From: JBHIEE01 sp046760445
Lineage (GTDB): Bacteria > Acidobacteriota > Aminicenantia > JdFR-78
Direction: 5' to 3'
Assembly (NCBI GenBank): GCA_046760445.1
Contig: JBHIEE010000103.1
Location: 1 to 10,138, forward strand
Length of the DNA: 10,138 bases
Notes under the pieces: generated by a model
What the model was told of the DNA's origin: nothing
What the model saw: only the letters and a program-made list of their open reading frames with translations
Databases searched by the model: none
Translations under genes and position numbers: made by a program
Shown: piece after piece, positions 6,878 to 10,138 of the stretch
Layout of the letters: every line of letters starts with the position of its first letter
Position numbering within the stretch: the stretch's first letter is position 1

Positions 6878-7804
6878 TTACAAACCTAATACTCCTGGTA
6901 ACTTAGCAAAAAGTCTTGTTTCTTCAATGCGCTGCAGGCCGCAGACATAACGGGTTAATCTCTCCACTCCTATACCAAATCCAGCTGAAGGAACCAAACC
7001 TTTTTTGGCAAATTGAAGATATATCTCATAAACATCTAAGTCAATTCCTTTAAGCTCAATTCTTCTCTTTATTTTTTCGTATTGATATTCTCTTTCTCCG
7101 CCTGAGAGAGCTTCTCCGTAGCCTTCAGGATAAATTAAATCCATATCATCAAGAATTCCTGGTTGATCATGGTATTCCCGGTCATAAAATTCTCTATTTT
7201 CAATCGGAAAATTTAATATCCAGATTGGTTCAGAGATTTTTCTTGAAAGCTTGGTTTCATAGTCCTGACCAAAAGTCTCCACTGCTTCCTGATAAGAAAC
7301 CTTCTTGAAAGGAGAACGAGGAATTTTTAAATCTCTCTGGAAAAAGTCTAAATCCGATTTGAAATTGGTTTTTACATTCTCTAAAATGCAAATCAGCAGT
7401 TCTTCACATAACTCCATCACTTCTTCTCTAGTCGCTTCTTTCATTTCTAAGTCTAACTGGACAAATTCAATTAAATGTCTTCCACTGTGCTTCCGATCTA
7501 CTGGTTCAATTCTGACATTAGGAGAAAAGGAGAAAATCCGAGGAAAGGAAAGAAGAGAAATCTGTTTATGAAAAATCATACTTTTGGTGATTTGATATTT
7601 AAATCCATAACACTCAATTTCGCCTCTGATTCGATGATCAGCTAATGGGTCAGTAATAGGGGAGATAATTACGGGCAGAATTTCAACAAATTTTTTCCCT
7701 TTAAGGAAATCCCTTGCCAATTGAATAATTTCACTCTGAATCTTAACCGCCCTTTTCACCCTTTCTGATAATAATAAATCTAAATAATCATCTATATTAA
7801 ACAT
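6878..7804 (-). CDS. AsnRS-like class II core, probable archaeal-type asparagine synthetase
   Basis: 308 residues matching the catalytic core of asparaginyl/aspartyl-tRNA synthetases but with no N-terminal OB-fold anticodon-binding domain. Motif 1 is around F-V-E-I-L-P (39-44). A substrate-loop equivalent, Q-I-T-K-S-M-I-F-H-K-Q, lies at 71-81. Motif 2 spans V-R-I-E (97-100) to L-D-L-E-M (117-121). G-Y-G-E-A-L-S-G-G-E-R-E (228-239) is followed by motif 3, G-F-G-I-G-V-E-R (275-282). This layout is that of the free-standing archaeal asparagine synthetase (ammonia-dependent Asp to Asn with ATP), which is paralogous to AsnRS. The usual S-x-Q of synthetases is K-S-M-I here. Alternatives are another free-standing synthetase paralogue acting on a different amino acid. 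The start is fixed by GGAGGA (+ strand TCCTCC, 7809-7814) four bases upstream. It is single, with no evident operon partner. Confidence 0.75.
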   Translation of the reverse strand: MFNIDDYLDLLLSERVKRAVKIQSEIIQLARDFLKGKKFVEILPVIISPITDPLADHRIRGEIECYGFKYQITKSMIFHKQISLLSFPRIFSFSPNVRIEPVDRKHSGRHLIEFVQLDLEMKEATREEVMELCEELLICILENVKTNFKSDLDFFQRDLKIPRSPFKKVSYQEAVETFGQDYETKLSRKISEPIWILNFPIENREFYDREYHDQPGILDDMDLIYPEGYGEALSGGEREYQYEKIKRRIELKGIDLDVYEIYLQFAKKGLVPSAGFGIGVERLTRYVCGLQRIEETRLFAKLPGVLGL

Positions 7805-7864
7805 TTTATCCTCCTTTTTTGGATTTTAATTTAAAAATAGATTAAGGCTATATTTCTAGGCAGG

Positions 7865-7887
7865 TGTCCCCCTATCCAAGGGGGACA
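7865..7887 (+). terminator. Perfect 8-bp G/C-rich hairpin with a T-rich tail
   Basis: TGTCCCCC (7865-7872) pairs perfectly with GGGGGACA (7880-7887) around a 7-base loop. On the + strand it is followed by TTATTATTGTTATTATTT, terminator-like. Yet no + strand gene leads into it, the nearest being the kinase ending at 6818. On the - strand no T-run follows. It may instead be a dispersed intergenic repeat or a leader structure of the synthetase-like gene. The hairpin is certain; the function is not. Confidence 0.4.
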
Positions 7888-7929
7888 TTATTATTGTTAT
7901 TATTTGATGAAGACTGGATGGAGTTGAAT

Positions 7930-7984
7930 AGAGAAGCAATAATTAGTCGAATTTGACTTTCTAATAAAACTTCTTTGCTTCTCT
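7930..7984. repeat. 10-bp inverted repeat with nested smaller repeats
   Basis: AGAGAAGCAA (7930-7939) and TTGCTTCTCT (7975-7984) are perfect inverses, 35 bases apart. Inside, ATTAG (7942-7946) pairs with CTAAT (7961-7965), and AGTC (7945-7948) could pair with GACT (7955-7958). It could be an RNA structure in the 3' region of the mer-type transcript or the remains of a small mobile repeat. Confidence 0.45.
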
Positions 7985-8179
7985 TTTCCATCGTTATGTT
8001 CTATTAATACCAAAATTTTTAAAAAAAAACAAGAGATTTCTGTAAAGTTCCTACTGGGGCTACATTGGCTATGGTTTAAGTTACAATGCTTTCTTCAATC
8101 ATTCACACTTTTATTTTCTATTATAACGGCTGAATATATTTTTGAAAAAATTTCACCCTTAATAATCTGCATTTTCCCA

Positions 8180-9583
8180 TTATTCTACACAGCAGCTTAA
8201 CTTGCTGATATCCTTTCTAAATGATTGAGCGACAAGTTTTATAGATTCCGAGAGCGTAGGGAAAATATGAACAGTATCAATGATATCATCAATGGTCATT
8301 TTGAATTTCACAGTTAGTATTGCTTCATGAATAACATCTGCTGCCAGAGGAGATAAAATGTGAACTCCAAGAATTCGATCAGTTTTAGCATCAATAACCA
8401 TTTTAATTAATCCTCTCGTATCGCTAATTACTGAGGCTTTAGGAACTAATGACATATCTAAAACTCGGCACTTACATTGATAGCCTTGCTGAACGGCTTT
8501 CTCATCTGTCAAACCCACACTGGCCACTTGAGGGTCAGTAAAGATTGCATGGGGAACTGAATGAAAATCCACTGCCAGTTTTTTATTACTTAGAGCATTA
8601 TTTGCTGCGATAAATCCTTCTTTTGCCGCTACAGTCTCGAGCATTATTATTCCTCTCACATCACCAGCTGCCCAAATGTGATTGGCCGTGGTTTCTAATT
8701 TTTCATTAGTTAGGATTGCTCCATTTTTCTGGCCAACCTTAACTCCAGCTTTTTCTAGACCTAATTGTGATGTATTGGGTCTTCTTCCAGTGGCCATCAA
8801 TAGCTGATCCCCTTTAAATTCTCTTTCTTTTCCCTCTATCATTACTGTGACCAGTTTTTCATTTCCTCTTTGTTCGATATTTTTCAGCTGAACATTAGTA
8901 TGAATTCCAATGCCTTCAAACTCTAAATATTCCTTTAAACGAAGGGAAATTTCTGGCTCCTCATCAGGAATTATTCTCTTACTTCTTTGTAAAATGGTGA
9001 CTTTTGTTCCAAAGTTGTTATACATTTGAGCAAACTCCAAGCTCAATGCTCGGCCACCAATAATGAGTAAAGATTTCGGTAGCTTTTTAAGAGTCAATGC
9101 TTCAACATTTGTCAGATATTCAACTTTCTCGATTCCCCTGATTTTCAAAATATTGGGAGATGATCCGGTGGCTATAATAAACTTCTCAGCCTGTAAAATT
9201 TCCTTTCCAACTTTCACCTGATTTTTTGAGATAAATTGGGCTTTTTCTTTATAAATATCCACATTAGGAAAGTCATTGGCTACATTAATATATTTTTCTT
9301 TTCTTAATTCATTTATTAGTTTTTCTTTTTGTTCTATAACTTTTCTAAAATCTAAAAATTTTTGTTCTAAACCAATTCCCTCAAATCTTTTTAGCTTCCC
9401 TAATTTATAGAGATAGCCGACTGCAAGTAAATGCTTTGTCGGCACACAACCAACATTAACACAAATTCCACCTAAATTTTCAGCTTCTATCATTGCTATT
9501 TTAACCTCAAATTCAGAGGCTTTTATGGCCGCAGCAAAACCAGCTGCACCACCCCCAATGATTACTAAATCATATTTTTTCAT
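8180..9583 (-). CDS. merA: Mercuric reductase, short form without the heavy-metal domain
   Basis: 467-residue class I flavin disulfide reductase, expected to reduce Hg(II) to Hg(0) with NADPH in the cytoplasm. FAD site G-G-G-A-A-G (10-15); redox pair Cys41/Cys46 in G-I-C-V-N-V-G-C-V-P-T-K; NAD(P) site around I-G-G-R-A-L-S-L-E (175-183); second FAD motif W-A-A-G-D-V (304-309). It ends S-C-C-V-E, and the vicinal Cys464/Cys465 are the MerA hallmark that hands Hg(II) to the active site. The lipoamide-dehydrogenase catalytic His is replaced by Phe441, as in MerA. Tyr156 aligns with the important Tyr194 of Tn501 MerA, but the second active-site Tyr (535 in Tn501) is Thr443. It has no N-terminal HMA domain, like many short MerA proteins. 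An extra C-K-C is at 370-372. Shine-Dalgarno AGGGGTG lies just upstream. It follows the ArsR-type gene by 46 bases. Confidence 0.82.
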   Translation of the reverse strand: MKKYDLVIIGGGAAGFAAAIKASEFEVKIAMIEAENLGGICVNVGCVPTKHLLAVGYLYKLGKLKRFEGIGLEQKFLDFRKVIEQKEKLINELRKEKYINVANDFPNVDIYKEKAQFISKNQVKVGKEILQAEKFIIATGSSPNILKIRGIEKVEYLTNVEALTLKKLPKSLLIIGGRALSLEFAQMYNNFGTKVTILQRSKRIIPDEEPEISLRLKEYLEFEGIGIHTNVQLKNIEQRGNEKLVTVMIEGKEREFKGDQLLMATGRRPNTSQLGLEKAGVKVGQKNGAILTNEKLETTANHIWAAGDVRGIIMLETVAAKEGFIAANNALSNKKLAVDFHSVPHAIFTDPQVASVGLTDEKAVQQGYQCKCRVLDMSLVPKASVISDTRGLIKMVIDAKTDRILGVHILSPLAADVIHEAILTVKFKMTIDDIIDTVHIFPTLSESIKLVAQSFRKDISKLSCCVE

Positions 9584-9629
9584 TCTTTCACCCCTATAAA
9601 ATTCTTTCTCCGCTAAAAATATCTTTGCA

Positions 9630-9956
9630 TTAAAATTTTTTACCTTTCTTAGTTAATATTCCGCAGATTTTTAACCGTTCACTATATTTTTCTAAATGCT
9701 TATTAATGGCAGTTAAAATCGGGAGGATGGTTTCTTTGTCAAGAGAATAAATTTTATTCTTCCCTTCATATCTTGAATTGACAAAACCACAATTTTCAAG
9801 ACACTTAAGGTTGTGAGAAACACGACTCTGCTCAAATCCAAGTTCCTGGCAAATATCAGATACACATTTAGGTCCTTTTCTCAATAATTTAATAATCTCA
9901 AACCTTGTTTTATTAGAGATTGCTTTAAAAAATAATTTATAAGAAAGTTCATCCAT
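9630..9956 (-). CDS. ArsR/SmtB-family metal-responsive repressor
   Basis: 108 residues, a single winged-helix domain. L-F-F-K-A-I-S-N-K-T-R-F-E-I-I-K-L-L (8-25) is the family N-terminal signature. C-V-S-D-I-C-Q-E-L-G (31-40) followed by F-E-Q-S-R-V-S-H-N-L-K-C-L (41-53) is the helix-turn-helix, and G-K-N-K-I-Y-S-L (65-72) the wing. Five cysteines (31, 36, 52, 56, 98) could bind a thiophilic metal. The classic ArsR C-x-C is absent; the spacing here is C-x4-C in the same helix. Being first in the operon with merA, it most likely represses it and releases DNA on binding Hg(II), as in the ArsR-type mer regulators of some actinobacteria; As(III), Cd(II) or other metals are not excluded. The ribosome site is GAGG eight bases before the ATG. 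A tandem palindromic operator lies directly upstream. Confidence 0.85.
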   Translation of the reverse strand: MDELSYKLFFKAISNKTRFEIIKLLRKGPKCVSDICQELGFEQSRVSHNLKCLENCGFVNSRYEGKNKIYSLDKETILPILTAINKHLEKYSERLKICGILTKKGKKF

Positions 9957-9968
9957 TATTGCCTCAAG

Positions 9969-10000
9969 ATGATATGTTTATCATATGATATTTATATCAT
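9969..10000. promoter_or_regulatory. Tandem palindromic operator of the ArsR-merA operon
   Basis: Two abutting perfect palindromes share the form ATGATA-N4-TATCAT: 9969-9984 with spacer TGTT and 9985-10000 with spacer TTTA. The second extends to eight-base arms with flanking AT. The junction TATCATATGATA is itself palindromic. The pair covers the -10 box and predicted start of the promoter at 9991-10019, so a bound ArsR-type dimer would block RNA polymerase. ArsR/SmtB operators are commonly imperfect A/T-rich repeats of this kind. Confidence 0.75.
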
Positions 10001-10019
10001 ATTAAATTAGGAAAGTCAA
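9991..10019 (-). promoter_or_regulatory. sigma70-type promoter of the ArsR-merA operon
   Basis: On the - strand, TTGACT (10019-10014) and TATAAA (9996-9991) each match consensus at five of six positions, with a 17-base spacer. The -10 lies inside the second operator palindrome. Transcription would begin near 9984, giving a leader of about 28 bases to the ATG at 9956. Confidence 0.7.
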
Positions 10020-10085
10020 GTAAACTATCTAATTTACGCGGGTACTGTATTCCAATGGCAATAATTAAATCCCAATTTCTCATAG

Positions 10086-10101
10086 TCCCGAGTACTCGGG
10101 A
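10086..10101. repeat. Perfect 16-bp palindrome
   Basis: TCCCGAGTACTCGGGA is fully self-complementary and stands out as G/C-rich within an A/T-rich gap. It sits beside a 7-base-period repeat and is likely part of a dispersed intergenic element. Confidence 0.6.
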
Positions 10102-10102
10102 T

Positions 10103-10130
10103 CCAAAGTCCAAAATCCAAATGCCAAATG
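10103..10130. repeat. Short 7-base-period repeat (CCAAANN, four copies)
   Basis: CCAAAGT, CCAAAAT, CCAAATG and CCAAATG follow each other exactly in register, continuing imperfectly to the window end. The period is too short for CRISPR. Similar C-A-A-A-rich strings occur near 4624-4645. It looks like the edge of a dispersed intergenic repeat. Confidence 0.6.
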
Positions 10131-10138
10131 AATGTCAA

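Larger units (their letters stand above)
7805..8179. other. Intergenic region, 375 bases, with two inverted repeats
   Basis: This region lies between the start of the synthetase-like gene and the end of the mercuric reductase gene, both on the - strand. It is A/T-rich with no credible coding frame. It contains the hairpin at 7865-7887 and the long inverted repeat at 7930-7984, listed separately. No clear promoter for the synthetase-like gene and no strong intrinsic terminator just after the reductase stop could be recognised; a five-pair stem (TGAAA/TTTCA, near 8142-8154) is too weak to count. Confidence 0.55.

Noticed and set aside
6808..6906. Small + strand ORF of 32 codons overlapping the kinase end
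   Set aside because: No ribosome site of its own, runs into the antisense of the synthetase-like gene, and the peptide resembles nothing.
7305..7571. + strand open frame of 88 codons
   Set aside because: Antisense to the class II synthetase-like gene, whose motifs establish the coding strand.
8180..9583. Dihydrolipoamide dehydrogenase as the identity of the disulfide reductase
   Set aside because: The catalytic His of the H-x-H-P-T motif is Phe441, and the C-terminal vicinal Cys pair plus adjacent ArsR-type gene fit mercuric reductase.
10103..10138. CRISPR-like repeat array
   Set aside because: The period is seven bases with no spacers of CRISPR length and no cas genes nearby.

Overview
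The window looks like chromosome from a low-GC, diderm (outer-membrane) bacterium. Exported beta-barrel proteins ending in an aromatic residue, a LolA/LolB-like exported protein and Sec signal peptides all point to an outer membrane. The very large secreted Asp-box (BNR) propeller protein next to a LolA-like protein recalls Acidobacteriota/Aminicenantes-type or other candidate-phylum genomes, but that placement is inference and weak. No rRNA, tRNA, IS element or CRISPR array was seen.

Left part (1-1400, + strand): a decayed tandem array. Its unit is a small outer-membrane beta-barrel gene followed by a small companion reading frame that I do not recognise. Unit 1 is cut by the window edge (barrel 1-303, companion 403-633). 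Unit 2 has a complete barrel gene (670-1218) but only a shortened companion (to 1355). A third unit survives only as a Shine-Dalgarno sequence and an ATG that hits a stop after two codons (1381-1397).

Middle (1440-5787): two divergent genes for exported proteins share a 448-base regulatory gap. On the - strand is a 1045-residue sortilin/VPS10-like Asp-box propeller protein. On the + strand is a 253-residue LolA-like protein with a good sigma70-type promoter at 4890-4918. An imperfect hairpin sits just upstream of that promoter.

Right-middle (5901-7804): a PfkB-family sugar kinase (+) faces a 308-residue class II synthetase core (-). The latter has all AsnRS-like catalytic motifs and no anticodon-binding domain, the layout of archaeal-type asparagine synthetase. 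The 375-base gap to its right holds two inverted repeats and no gene.

Right part (8180-10000, - strand): a compact mercury-resistance-type operon, an ArsR/SmtB-family repressor followed 46 bases later by a mercuric reductase lacking the N-terminal heavy-metal domain. Its promoter has near-consensus -35 and -10 boxes with 17-base spacing. The -10 is embedded in one of two abutting perfect copies of a 16-base palindrome, ATGATA-N4-TATCAT, a self-explanatory repressor operator. No mercury transporter or scavenger gene is in the window. The window ends in a perfect 16-base palindrome and a short 7-base-period repeat that look like dispersed intergenic repeats.

The most interesting points are the barrel/companion array, whose two companion copies differ almost only by synonymous changes at their C-terminal end; the tandem operator on the mer-type promoter; the MerA active-site Tyr to Thr change; and the free-standing AsnRS-like core.
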